The notes under the pieces are model-generated. The model did no database searches. It was not told the DNA's origin and worked only from the letters and a program-made list of their open reading frames with translations. This document shows positions 45,564-54,033 of a DNA stretch of 64,000 nt, in pieces. Positions within the stretch are counted from its first letter, which is position 1. Each line of letters begins with the position of its first letter. Source of the stretch: Sphingomonas sp. CFBP 13720 (GTDB lineage: Bacteria > Pseudomonadota > Alphaproteobacteria > Sphingomonadales > Sphingomonadaceae); the NCBI RefSeq assembly GCF_014842075.1, contig NZ_JACYVA010000005.1, forward strand, positions 6,509 through 70,508, in the 5' to 3' direction. A program made the translations under genes and the position numbers.

Positions 45564-45806
45564 ATGCGTCTCAACAAGATTCTCGCCGTGGCCGCTGCCG
45601 CGTCGCTCGTTACCTCGCCGGCCCTCGCCGCGTCGAACCCGGCCGCCAGCCTGTCGGTTGCCAAGTCGGCTCGCGCTTCGGCACCGGTCGCTGAAAAGAA
45701 CAAGCTGGCTGGCGGCGGCATCATCGTCGCTCTGCTCGCCGCTGCAGCGGTTGTCGCCGGCATCGTCGTCGTCGCCGACAGCGATGACGATGCGGACAGC
45801 AACTGA
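45564..45806 (+). CDS. Small exported membrane protein
   Basis: 80-aa protein. Seen: a Sec signal peptide (MRLNKILAVAAAASLVTSPALAAS, in outline, cleavage after ALA), a short basic/polar stretch, one membrane helix GGIIVALLAAAAVVAGIVVVA and an acidic tail DSDDDADSN. ATG 45564 follows AGGGAG; a long AT-rich leader and a strong terminator suggest a well-expressed single gene. Such short proteins with a signal, one helix and an acidic end are frequent in sphingomonads; function unknown. Confidence 0.72.
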   Translation: MRLNKILAVAAAASLVTSPALAASNPAASLSVAKSARASAPVAEKNKLAGGGIIVALLAAAAVVAGIVVVADSDDDADSN

Positions 45807-45827
45807 GCTTTATCGCTCTGTTGAGAG

Positions 45828-45856
45828 AATAGCGGCCTTCGGGCCGCTATTTTTTT
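45828..45856 (+). terminator. Rho-independent terminator
   Basis: ATAGCGGCC/GGCCGCTAT stem with a UUCG tetraloop and seven T at the end, 21 bases after the stop of the small exported protein gene. Confidence 0.95.
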
Positions 45857-46189
45857 GCCTGCAACGGATGGAGAATGCCGTTCGCCGCGGCGACGTTCGG
45901 CGGCGGAGCGGAAGCTCGGCCCTGTCGGCGTTGAGGACGATCCTTCCTCGGCAAACGCCTGACCGGAATGTCGAGCGGACCGTTTCGTTCTACGTCGCCC
46001 TATGGCTCGCTAACGAGCGGACCGGGATGACACCCGGCACCCGTCCGAATCACCCCGCCAATGGCGTAGCCGCTTACCGGCGGAGCAACGTGCGTGACCT
46101 GCCAGTAAGGCGGGCAACACCGTACTCAATGCCGCGCGACCCGCGGCCGCCGTTGGTTTAGGCCAGTCCGTCCCCAGCCACCCATGCCA
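45857..46189. other. Gene-free gap
   Basis: 333 bases between a terminator and the end of the metalloprotease gene. Frames here are short and unlike proteins. No repeat, RNA gene or promoter stood out. Confidence 0.5.
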
Positions 46190-47227
46190 TTATCGCAGCG
46201 GCTGATCTCTCGTCCCCAGCACTACCGGTGTGAACGGAATCGCCGCCCCTGCGGGCAATGCCGCGATCTCCCGCTCGATCAGGGTCGCGCGGGTGCCGGA
46301 GGACGAATGCGTCCGGCTGTGAAAGATGCCGCCGTCGATGCGCGCGCCCGGTCCGCGCCAGAACGCGACCGCCAGCGCCGGGTCCCAACCGGCATTGCGC
46401 AACAGGTGAACGCCCAGCCGGTCGGCATCGTCCTCGGTCCGACGGAACAGCCGTCCATTCCGGCCGAATTCGCTCAACAGCCCACGATTCACCTTCGCCG
46501 CGTTCAGCCGCACGCGATGGCGCAGGATATTATGCGCCAGCTCATGTGCGACGACGACCGCCAGTTCGGGATCGGTGAACCGGTCTAGGAACGCACTCGA
46601 TATCTGGACCAGCCGCCCGTCCGCCGCCGCATCGAACGCCGTACCGACACGCAATTCGAACAGCGTCCGGCAACCCGGCGACGGCGCGATGGTAACGCTC
46701 CGGTCCACTCCGGCGCGTCGCAGGACGACAGCCAGCGGCCGGTCGGCTGCCTGCCCGTCCAGCAGCGCAACGAACGCGTCGCGTGTCGCAACATGCCCCG
46801 TTCCCCGTGCTGCCGGCACGGGCTTGCCCGCGATACGCACGATCGAGTCGCCGGCGCGTATCCCCGCCTGCGCGGCCGCGCCGCCGGGCACCACGCCTTC
46901 AACCGCGATCGCGGTTTCGAATCCGAAAACTCGCCGCGCATCGGCCTGTTCCGCCGCGGCATATTGATCGACCGCATGGACGACCATGCCGGTCACCGGC
47001 GCACGATCGACACACAATGTCGCATTGGCCCGCGCCAGCCGATAGCCGATCGTCGCCAACCGCACGTCGCCCGCGCGAAGGACTTCCAGTGACGCCGTAT
47101 CGCCCGCCAGCGCCGACGCGCCGGGCATGCCCATCATGATCGTGATCGCAAGAACACGCCACCGAACGCGACGAATCGATCCGATCGTCGTCGTCAGCGC
47201 CCTTTGCGAATTCTTCGCCAACGTCAT
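46190..47227 (-). CDS. M48-like metalloprotease with PDZ domain
   Basis: 345-aa exported protein. Seen: a basic N-terminus with a signal or anchor helix (about 20-42), a PDZ-like segment (AVEGVVPGGAAAQAGIRAGD, near 105-125), and the zinc site HELAHNILRH with HELAH at 228-232, followed by EDDADRLGVHLL, whose Glu is the expected third zinc ligand. This order is like periplasmic M48 peptidases with an internal PDZ. ATG 47227 follows GGGAG. It probably acts in envelope protein quality control; substrates unknown. It lies 112 bases after the FKBP gene on the same strand. Confidence 0.83.
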   Translation of the reverse strand: MTLAKNSQRALTTTIGSIRRVRWRVLAITIMMGMPGASALAGDTASLEVLRAGDVRLATIGYRLARANATLCVDRAPVTGMVVHAVDQYAAAEQADARRVFGFETAIAVEGVVPGGAAAQAGIRAGDSIVRIAGKPVPAARGTGHVATRDAFVALLDGQAADRPLAVVLRRAGVDRSVTIAPSPGCRTLFELRVGTAFDAAADGRLVQISSAFLDRFTDPELAVVVAHELAHNILRHRVRLNAAKVNRGLLSEFGRNGRLFRRTEDDADRLGVHLLRNAGWDPALAVAFWRGPGARIDGGIFHSRTHSSSGTRATLIEREIAALPAGAAIPFTPVVLGTRDQPLR

Positions 47228-47339
47228 TCCGCTCCCGCCAACCCTCCCGTCGCCGGGCGATCTAGCACGCTGGCCCTCAAACGAAAACGACGCCGGAATT
47301 GCTTCCGGCATCGTTCGGTTCGACACGTGACTGGTTGCC

Positions 47340-47939
47340 TTACTGGCCCGACGGCGGCGGCGGCGGCGCACCCGCGCCCTGTTGCTGCATCATCTGCTGC
47401 ATCTGGATCTGCTGGAGTACCGTTTCGGGGATGAAGTCGACCATCTCGACGTCGAACACCAGAACCTTGGTCGCCATTTCCGCCATTTCCGACGGGATCG
47501 GCGGCGCCCCTTCCGGTCGCGGCGCGCCATAGCCCAGTTCGGGCTTCAGCCAGAACCGATACCGCGAACCCTTCGGCATCAGCTTCAGCGCCTCGCCGAA
47601 GCCCGGCACCACGCCCTTGGGCGACATCGGCGTCGGACGCTCGCTCTTGTCGAACACGGCCCCGTCGACGAACTTGCCGACATAGTTGACCAGCGTCACG
47701 TCGGCATCGGTAGGGGTCGGCCCACCCTTGCCCTTGTCCAGCACTTCGTACTGCAATCCGCTCGCGGTCGTCACCACGCCCGGACGCCCGGCGTTGTCGG
47801 AAAGGAACGAGCCCACACCGGTTCGTGTGCCTGCCCATGCGAGGCTGGCGGCCAGCACCAGCGCCAGCGCGATACCGCCCCAGACCCAGACGAGGTAACG
47901 CGACTTTACGGGATGGATCGGAACAGCGGTAATGGACAT
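47340..47939 (-). CDS. FKBP-type peptidyl-prolyl isomerase, membrane-anchored
   Basis: 199-aa protein with an N-terminal helix (about 18-36) and an FKBP domain at about 60-172: GLQYEVLDKGKG, VNYVGKFVDGAVFDKS, VVPGFGEALKLMPKGSRYRFWL, GYGAP and VLVFDVEMVDF, all family landmarks. A Gln/Met-rich and then proline-rich tail (QMQQMMQQQ, APPPPPSG) follows. ATG 47939 has AGGGG six bases upstream. It should speed proline isomerisation of periplasmic proteins. Confidence 0.92.
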   Translation of the reverse strand: MSITAVPIHPVKSRYLVWVWGGIALALVLAASLAWAGTRTGVGSFLSDNAGRPGVVTTASGLQYEVLDKGKGGPTPTDADVTLVNYVGKFVDGAVFDKSERPTPMSPKGVVPGFGEALKLMPKGSRYRFWLKPELGYGAPRPEGAPPIPSEMAEMATKVLVFDVEMVDFIPETVLQQIQMQQMMQQQGAGAPPPPPSGQ

Positions 47940-47989
47940 CGGAACCCCTATCGGTGCGTCAATAGCACACCGCAACGCTTGGAATGGTG

Positions 47990-48011
47990 GTGCCGGCGCT
48001 CATGCCGGCAC
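47990..48011 (-). terminator. Hairpin after rpsU
   Basis: Perfect 8-bp repeat GTGCCGGC/GCCGGCAC with a 6-base loop, five bases after the S21 stop codon. No T-run, so it may be a weak terminator. Confidence 0.55.
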
Positions 48012-48016
48012 GGCCT

Positions 48017-48223
48017 TTACCGTGCGCTGTCGCGCTCCACGCGCTTGCGCTCCAGCTTGCGGGCGCGACGCACGGCCGCGGCACGCTCGCGCGCACGCTT
48101 TTCGGACGGCTTTTCGTAATGACGGCGCAGCTTCATCTCGCGATAGACGCCTTCGCGCTGAAGCTTCTTCTTCAGCGCGCGAAGTGCCTGATCGACATTA
48201 TTGTCGCGGACAATGATCTGCAT
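48017..48223 (-). CDS. rpsU: 30S ribosomal protein S21
   Basis: 68-aa very basic ribosomal protein. Seen: [25 protein letters not shown] and the R/K-rich C-terminus [19 protein letters not shown], typical of S21 in Alphaproteobacteria. Acts in the small subunit near the 16S 3' end during initiation. Stands alone between the FKBP gene and the signalling block. Confidence 0.96.
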   Translation of the reverse strand: MQIIVRDNNVDQALRALKKKLQREGVYREMKLRRHYEKPSEKRARERAAAVRRARKLERKRVERDSAR

Positions 48224-48343
48224 GGGGCCGTCTAACTCCGAATCTTAAATCGCAATAGAAATAGGTTCGCCGAAGCAGGGCCGCGGCGTGACACGTCCCC
48301 CTAACAGGAGTGACGCGTGCGAGCAAGCACCCAGCCGGGCGGC

Positions 48344-48733
48344 TCAGAACAGCAGGTCGGCACCGCCGCTGCGTGCAAGGATGCGTCCGATCGCGTCGAA
48401 CAGCGCATCCATCGCCACCGGTTTGAACAGGACTTCGTCGGCACCCGCTGCGATACAGCGCTCGGTCAGGTCGACGGCGGTATCGGCCGTGACGATGATG
48501 ACCGGCAGCGTTCGCTTGGCATCGGTCCGCGCGCGGATCCGGGCGATGGTCTCGAACCCGTCCATTCCCGGCATGCGCAGGTCGAGCAGTACCAGATCGA
48601 ACGATTCGTCGTCGATCCGGCGCAATCCCTCAATCGCCAGATCGGCTTCGGTCATGGTCGCACCGGCGACGTCGAGCATATCGCGCACGACCCGGCGGTT
48701 CATCGCATCATCCTCGATATAGAGGATGTTCAT
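48344..48733 (-). CDS. Single-domain response regulator
   Basis: 129-aa receiver without output domain. Seen: the acidic pair in ILYIEDD, phosphoacceptor Asp in LVLLDLRMPGMDGFE, Thr in IIVTADT and Lys in LFKPV, so all active-site residues are present. It follows the TPR histidine kinase gene by 63 bases on the same strand and may receive phosphate from it, taking the place of that kinase's decayed receiver. A GTG start at 48775 would add 14 residues; the ATG at 48733 begins the domain. Confidence 0.86.
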   Translation of the reverse strand: MNILYIEDDAMNRRVVRDMLDVAGATMTEADLAIEGLRRIDDESFDLVLLDLRMPGMDGFETIARIRARTDAKRTLPVIIVTADTAVDLTERCIAAGADEVLFKPVAMDALFDAIGRILARSGGADLLF

Positions 48734-48796
48734 GACCGTCGTGTCCGGTCCGTACAGGGTGGGCGCGATTGACACATATTGGAACCAGCTATCGCG

Positions 48797-51238
48797 CTAC
48801 GCTGCGTCGGATACAAGAGCGGCCGAAGGGCTATCTTCGGTCGCAGGCGGAATGATCAGCGATTCGATCAGCTTGGCTCCCGATACCGGCTTGGCGAAGA
48901 CCCGCATGCCGGGCGCATCGATCGATGGATCCTCGCCACGCGGCAACAACAAAACGCCCGTCGCGGCGGTGGCGCGGACGGTTTCCGTTATGCGGGCGAT
49001 GTCGGCATCGGGATCGGCCGATGCGGTGCGCAAACCGGCGGCATCGACCAGGATGGCGGCCACGCCGCCCTGTTCGGCGCGCGCGATCAGCGCATCGGCA
49101 TCGTCGACGAATTCCACCGTCGACGCCTTTCCTTCGAACAGGCCACGCAACATGCCGCGCGCGATCGGATTGCGTTCCAGCACGATCAGCGACCGGCACG
49201 CATCGTCGACGCACGGCACGGTCGCGTCACCCGGCTGCGCCACCTCGACCAGAGGAAGGTCGACGGTGAAGGTCGATCCGACGCCCGGCACGCTGGCGAG
49301 CAGAATATCGCCGCCCATCGCCCGCGCGAGGTTGCGACAGATGGTCAGCCCCAGCCCGGTGCCGCCGAAATTGCGCGTCGTGCTGGTATCGGCCTGGTGA
49401 AAGGATTCGAACACGTCGTCGATCTTGTCGGCGGGAATGCCGATACCCGAATCGGACACCGCGATTCGCAGCCGCCCGTCCGCGTCCGTCACCCGCACCG
49501 CCACTTCGCCTGCCTGCGTGAATTTCAGCGCGTTGGACAACAGGTTGAACACGATCTGGCGCAGCCGGGCCGGATCGCCTTCGATCCAGCGCGGCACGTC
49601 GCCGATATCGAGCACGAACGCGATCCCACGGTCCCGCGCCTGTTGCCGCCACAGCCGCGCCACGTCGGTGATGGTTTCGACCAGATCGGTCGGCAGCCGT
49701 TCGACGCTCAAATTGCCCGCCTCCATCTTGGCGACGTCGAGGATGTCGTTGACCAGCGACACCATCGTCCGCCCCGCGCCATGGACGATATCCAGCCGAT
49801 CGCGCAGCGACGGCGTCAACGCCGGGTCCGCCAGCATCACCTGCGTCATGCCGAGAATGCCGTTCAGCGGCGTGCGGATCTCGTGACTGGTGGTAGCCAG
49901 AAAATCGCCCTTCGCCTTGAGCGCCTTGCCCAACGCCGCGTTGGTCGCGCCCAGTTCGACGTTGGCGCTGCGTACCGCGTTGCGGCTGCGGCGCAGCGTC
50001 ACGACACCGAACGACAACAGCGCAACGAGCACTGCGACCGCCGCAGCGATCGCGCCGAACAGGATACGCTGGAACCGCGCACCGGCGCGTTCGAGCTCGA
50101 CCTTGCGGCGCAACTCTTCCTGCTGGAGCCGCGCGATGCGCAGTTCCTGGTTCTGGAAGTCGAACCGTGCCGCCATCAGCGCGGTCTTGGCCGAAATCGC
50201 GACCTGCGTGGCGCGTTCGTTCAGCCGGTCGAGCGCCGCCAGATGGGCCAGCGCCTTGGCCGTATCACCAGTGGCGAGATAGACGGCATAGGCATTGCCA
50301 TGGTTATCGCGCGAAGCCAGCGGCGTGGTTTCGAGATCGACGCCTGCGAAGGCGGTGTCGACGAGTTCATGCGCCAGCGCCTTGTCACCCCGGTCGATCG
50401 CCAATCTTGCTGCCAGCGTGCGGAACTGGTCGAGGGTCGCCTTGGAATTCAGCGTCCGCGCCAATCGCATCCCGCGCCCGACGGTCTGCCATGCGAGGTC
50501 AGTCGCACCGGTTCCACGCTGCGCGCGCGCCAAATTCCGAAGAATCTGCGTTTCGAACGCCGGATTGTCGAGTTTGCGGACCCCGTCGAGCGCGCGTTCG
50601 AAATCGACGATCGCCCGGCGGTACTCGCCCATGTCGGTCAGGACGTTTCCACGATTGTTCAGGAGCGACACCAGCAACAGCGGGTCGGCGTCATAGGTAT
50701 CGATCGCCTGTCCGTAATAGCGTAGCGCGGCGTCGAAATCGGCGCCTTCGCGATACAGCGATCCAATGCTGAGCAACGCCATTGCCTGCCCGCGCGGATT
50801 GCCGGTGGCGCGATAGACCCGGTATGCCCCCTGATAATCCGACAGTGCGCGCGATACGTCGGCGCGGTCGGCGGCCATATCGCCGCGCGTCCGCAACACG
50901 TCGCCTTCGATCGATGTTCGGGGCCGGACCTTCTGGAGGATCGCGAGCGCCTCCGCGACCTTGCGCTGTGCATTGGCTGTATCGTCCAGCCGGACATAGG
51001 CTTCGGCCTGAAGCCATTTACTCGCAGCCACCAACCGGCTTGTGCGCCCCTTGCGCAGCGCCGCGTCGTGTTCCAGCGCCATGCCCTCGCGCAGGCCGCG
51101 CGCCGGGTCGGCGACCAGCAGCGCCCGTACCGAATCGAACCGCCGGTCGAGCGGATCGCGTGCGCCCTGCCCCCCCGCCGCAGCCGGCAACTGGATCAGC
51201 GCAACACCGATCGCCATTGAAAGAAGCCGCAACTGCAT
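48797..51238 (-). CDS. Hybrid sensor histidine kinase with periplasmic TPR domain
   Basis: 813-aa protein: signal peptide (about 1-22), TPR-type helical repeats (about 50-360), a coiled segment, a membrane helix (about 390-415), HisKA with TSHEIRTPLNGILGM (His452), HATPase with NLLSNALKFT, SDSGIGIP and GGTGLGLTI, and a C-terminal receiver-like domain. In the receiver the first acidic pair is lost (LIVLERNPIARGML) although an Asp (ILVDAAGL) and Lys (VFAKPVSG) remain, so it may be weak or inactive. ATG 51238 starts the signal peptide. It ends 63 bases before the single-domain regulator and follows the EAL gene by 40 bases. Confidence 0.9.
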   Translation of the reverse strand: MQLRLLSMAIGVALIQLPAAAGGQGARDPLDRRFDSVRALLVADPARGLREGMALEHDAALRKGRTSRLVAASKWLQAEAYVRLDDTANAQRKVAEALAILQKVRPRTSIEGDVLRTRGDMAADRADVSRALSDYQGAYRVYRATGNPRGQAMALLSIGSLYREGADFDAALRYYGQAIDTYDADPLLLVSLLNNRGNVLTDMGEYRRAIVDFERALDGVRKLDNPAFETQILRNLARAQRGTGATDLAWQTVGRGMRLARTLNSKATLDQFRTLAARLAIDRGDKALAHELVDTAFAGVDLETTPLASRDNHGNAYAVYLATGDTAKALAHLAALDRLNERATQVAISAKTALMAARFDFQNQELRIARLQQEELRRKVELERAGARFQRILFGAIAAAVAVLVALLSFGVVTLRRSRNAVRSANVELGATNAALGKALKAKGDFLATTSHEIRTPLNGILGMTQVMLADPALTPSLRDRLDIVHGAGRTMVSLVNDILDVAKMEAGNLSVERLPTDLVETITDVARLWRQQARDRGIAFVLDIGDVPRWIEGDPARLRQIVFNLLSNALKFTQAGEVAVRVTDADGRLRIAVSDSGIGIPADKIDDVFESFHQADTSTTRNFGGTGLGLTICRNLARAMGGDILLASVPGVGSTFTVDLPLVEVAQPGDATVPCVDDACRSLIVLERNPIARGMLRGLFEGKASTVEFVDDADALIARAEQGGVAAILVDAAGLRTASADPDADIARITETVRATAATGVLLLPRGEDPSIDAPGMRVFAKPVSGAKLIESLIIPPATEDSPSAALVSDAA

Positions 51239-51278
51239 GACCTTATGGTCGCACGGAATGGTTAAGCGAACGTAACGA

Positions 51279-52628
51279 TCAGCCGGTTTTCCACAGGCCT
51301 TCGTTGCGACGGAACGACAGGCGCGGGCTGGCCATCGCGTCGAGATGCCGGCTACCGTCAAGGAAGACGCGGAAAGCGCCGAATTCGATCGGGCGGCTGA
51401 TGAGATATCCCTGCACCATGTCGCACCCCATCACCCCCAGCAGGGCAAGCGCGGCCGGGGTTTCGACCCCTTCGGCGGTTACCTGCATGCCCAGTGCGTG
51501 GGCGAGATCGATGGTCGACCGGACGATCAACGGATCGCGGTTGCTGCTCGTCAATTGCGTGACGAACAGCTTGTCGATCTTGAGTTCGCCGGCGGGCAGA
51601 CGCTTCAGATAGGCGAGCGAGGACAGTCCGGCCCCGTAATCGTCGATCGCCAGCGAAATCCCGATATCGGCCAGCGTGCGCAGGTTGGCGATCGCGCTTT
51701 CGGGATCGCGGATCACGGCCGTTTCGGTAATCTCGAACCCGATCCTTGCACCGCCATCGCGGATCAGATGACAGGCGTCCCGAATGAATCCCTGATCGGA
51801 CAGCAGGACACCCGAGATGTTGATGAAAATCGGAAAATCATGCCCCACGGCCGCCAGCGCACGCTGGTCGGCGATGACCCGGCGAATCGTCCACAGGGTC
51901 AACGCGCCGATGACGTGGCTCCGCTCCGCCGCTTCGATGAAATCGCCGGGCAGGATCAGCCCGCGGGTCGGATGCCGCCACCGTACCAGCGCCTCGGCAC
52001 TTGCCACGTTCTGCTGCCGGATGCGGATCTTCGGCTGGTACTGAAGGAATATCTGCCCGTCCTCGATCGCGCCGGGCAATTCGCGCATCAGCATGACCGG
52101 GTCATAGGTATCGACCGGCTCGGCCAGATCGTGCAGCACGTCGCTTCCCTTGACCCGCGCTTCGGCCAGTGCCTTTTCGGCGGCTTCGATCAGGCGCACG
52201 TCGTCGATATCGAGCGACGACGCCCCCGTGCCCCCGATAATGATTCGCACGAGGTGGCGTTCGCCGTCCAGATCGAACGGCTCGGCCAGCGTCGCCCGGA
52301 TCAGTGCCGCCATCGCTGCACCCGATTCGCTCGAATCGCCCTCGAACGCGAGTTCGAGCGTCGCGCGACCCGTCACGGAGAGCCGAAGGCTGGGCAGGCA
52401 TCGTCCGATTCGGCCCGCGATATCCTCGATCAGCGTCGCGGCGCGGCCCAGACCGACATGGCGTCGCAGGACGGCGAAGTTCTCGATCTCCGCCGACAGC
52501 ATGAACCGCCATGGCAAGGCCGGCGGCTCGGGCCATCCGGGCAACGGCCCGTTACGCACACCCGCCCCGTCGCCGGGCACGGGGCCCGGCGGCGGGAAGG
52601 ACGGTGAGTCGGAGTCGGCCAGCGTCAT
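51279..52628 (-). CDS. EAL-domain c-di-GMP phosphodiesterase with degenerate GGDEF
   Basis: 449-aa cytoplasmic protein. Residues about 40-165 have the GGDEF fold outline but no GGDEF motif (VTGRATLELAF instead). Residues 185-435 form a complete EAL domain: ASAEALVRW (EAL at 212-214), FINISG, FEITETAV, AIDDYGAGLSSL, KIDKLFV and TAEGVET, so hydrolysis of c-di-GMP is expected. A proline-rich N-terminus precedes. It begins the minus-strand signalling block and diverges from the cys region; lower c-di-GMP would affect EPS via PilZ proteins such as the one at 2279-2749. Confidence 0.9.
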   Translation of the reverse strand: MTLADSDSPSFPPPGPVPGDGAGVRNGPLPGWPEPPALPWRFMLSAEIENFAVLRRHVGLGRAATLIEDIAGRIGRCLPSLRLSVTGRATLELAFEGDSSESGAAMAALIRATLAEPFDLDGERHLVRIIIGGTGASSLDIDDVRLIEAAEKALAEARVKGSDVLHDLAEPVDTYDPVMLMRELPGAIEDGQIFLQYQPKIRIRQQNVASAEALVRWRHPTRGLILPGDFIEAAERSHVIGALTLWTIRRVIADQRALAAVGHDFPIFINISGVLLSDQGFIRDACHLIRDGGARIGFEITETAVIRDPESAIANLRTLADIGISLAIDDYGAGLSSLAYLKRLPAGELKIDKLFVTQLTSSNRDPLIVRSTIDLAHALGMQVTAEGVETPAALALLGVMGCDMVQGYLISRPIEFGAFRVFLDGSRHLDAMASPRLSFRRNEGLWKTG

Positions 52629-52767
52629 GATGGCTCGATGCTACCGGCAAAGCACGAACCAACCGTTAACGCTCTAACCCGGCATTTTATTGGAATTTGT
52701 CATTTGTGAGATGGTTAATTTTACGTTAAAGAATGCCTCGCGCCTCGGCGCTACTGGGAGAATAAAC

Positions 52768-52827
52768 ATGCACGCATTCCTGAGCCTTTTCCGTGACAGC
52801 TACGGCGGCGATCTGCGCCCGATCTGA
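52768..52827 (+). CDS. Possible 19-aa leader peptide
   Basis: Short frame MHAFLSLFRDSYGGDLRPI with a good ribosome site (GGGAG eight bases before the ATG) ending ten bases before a perfect hairpin. Position and layout recall leader peptides that control downstream genes, here the sulfate-activation set 180 bases away. It contains no cysteine or methionine beyond the start, so classical amino-acid attenuation by those is not evident. It could also be a small protein in its own right or a chance frame. Confidence 0.5.
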   Translation: MHAFLSLFRDSYGGDLRPI

Positions 52828-52836
52828 ACGGAATGA

Positions 52837-52875
52837 CGTCTGGACCGGGTACGGTTTCCGTTACCGGTCCAGACG
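52837..52875 (+). promoter_or_regulatory. Long hairpin after the leader frame
   Basis: Perfect 12-bp stem CGTCTGGACCGG/CCGGTCCAGACG; inside, TACGG can pair with CCGTTA around TTT, extending the helix. It lies ten bases after the small frame and about 130 before cysD. GTTTG follows, only a short T-run. It could be a terminator for the small gene or an attenuator for cysD. Confidence 0.65.
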
Positions 52876-53006
52876 GTTTGATGCCCACGCCTGTCTCCAC
52901 CCTATTAACGTTCGCTCCGAATGCCACGCGGCAAAGATCAACTGCCGTACGGACCAGTAAAGGTTGCTTCGTTCGCGCCGTCGACATCGCTACCTGACGC
53001 CCGATC

Positions 53007-53915
53007 ATGGCTTCCCCTACCCTTACCCATCTCCAGCGGCTCGAAGCCGAAAGCATCCACATCCTGCGGGAGGTGGTGACCGAGGCCGAACGCCCGGTAA
53101 TGCTCTATTCGGTGGGCAAGGATTCGGCGGTGATGCTGCATCTCGCCAAAAAGGCGTTCTTTCCCGCGCCGCCGCCCTTCCCCCTGCTGCATGTCGACAC
53201 GACGTGGAAATTCCGTGCGATGTACGACCTGCGCGACCGGGCGGCACGCGAGGCCGGGATGGAACTGCTGGTCCACCGAAATCCCGACGCGGTCGCGCGC
53301 GGCATCAATCCGTTCGATCACGGCAGCCTGCACACCGATCTGTGGAAGACCGAGGGCCTGAAACAGGCGCTCGATCACTATGGCTTCGACGCGGCATTCG
53401 GCGGCGCGCGGCGCGACGAGGAAAAGAGCCGGGCGAAGGAGCGTGTCTTTTCGTTCCGGTCGACCAATCACCGCTGGGACCCCAAGGCGCAGCGGCCCGA
53501 ACTCTGGCACCTGTACAATGCGCGCAAGGCGAAGGGCGAATCGATCCGCGTCTTCCCGCTGTCGAACTGGACCGAACTGGATATCTGGCAATACATCCTT
53601 GCCGAGCGGATTGAGATCGTGCCGCTCTACTTCGCCGCGCCCCGCCCGACCGTCGAACGCGACGGCATGCTGCTGATGGTCGACGACGACCGCTTCCCGC
53701 TCGCCCCGGGCGAAACGCCGGTCGAACGTTCGATCCGCTTCCGCACGCTGGGCTGCTATCCGCTGACCGGCGCGGTCGAGAGCGAGGCGGCGACGCTGGG
53801 CGAGGTGATCCAGGAAATGCTGCTGACCACGACGTCGGAACGACAGGGGCGCGCGATCGATCGCGACGCCGGATCGGCCAGCATGGAAAAGAAGAAGCAG
53901 GAGGGGTATTTCTGA
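53007..53915 (+). CDS. cysD: Sulfate adenylyltransferase subunit 2
   Basis: 302-aa catalytic subunit of ATP sulfurylase, making APS from sulfate and ATP. Seen: the PP-loop [21 protein letters not shown], the [18 protein letters not shown] segment, and [13 protein letters not shown], as in CysD. It forms a complex with the GTPase CysN encoded next. First gene of the assimilatory set; a 118-base gap with REP-like hairpins separates it from cysNC. Confidence 0.96.
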   Translation: MASPTLTHLQRLEAESIHILREVVTEAERPVMLYSVGKDSAVMLHLAKKAFFPAPPPFPLLHVDTTWKFRAMYDLRDRAAREAGMELLVHRNPDAVARGINPFDHGSLHTDLWKTEGLKQALDHYGFDAAFGGARRDEEKSRAKERVFSFRSTNHRWDPKAQRPELWHLYNARKAKGESIRVFPLSNWTELDIWQYILAERIEIVPLYFAAPRPTVERDGMLLMVDDDRFPLAPGETPVERSIRFRTLGCYPLTGAVESEAATLGEVIQEMLLTTTSERQGRAIDRDAGSASMEKKKQEGYF

Positions 53916-53949
53916 CGCTTCGTCATGCCGCCCATGACGAAGCGTCAAC

Positions 53950-54020
53950 CCCGGCGCAGACCGGGGTCGCCCACCATGAACGATACCCCCGACCACAGGG
54001 AGCCACCGGCCTTTGCCGGG
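53950..54020. repeat. REP-like hairpins between cysD and cysNC
   Basis: Two GC-rich hairpins, CCCCGG/CCGGGG at 53950-53967 and CCGG/CCGG at 54007-54020, each followed by GGGGT-C or GGGGTGACG. The wording resembles short palindromic repeats scattered between genes in sphingomonads. They may adjust the ratio of cysD to cysNC message. Confidence 0.5.
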
Positions 54021-54033
54021 GTGACGTAACGAT

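Larger units (their letters stand above)
52629..53006. other. Intergenic region with leader-like elements before cysD
   Basis: A 378-base gap. Its left part (about 52670-52735) is AT-rich and should hold divergent promoters for the EAL gene and the sulfate genes. The centre carries the small frame and hairpin listed separately. From about 52880 to 53006 nothing else stood out. No known riboswitch pattern was recognised. Confidence 0.5.

Noticed and set aside
45658..46161. 167-codon frame running from the small exported protein past its terminator
   Set aside because: It crosses a strong terminator and has no domain; the overlapping 80-aa frame has a signal peptide and a ribosome site.
52837..52875. 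Known riboswitch (SAM or related) before cysD
   Set aside because: Only a simple hairpin is visible; no conserved riboswitch core could be recognised.
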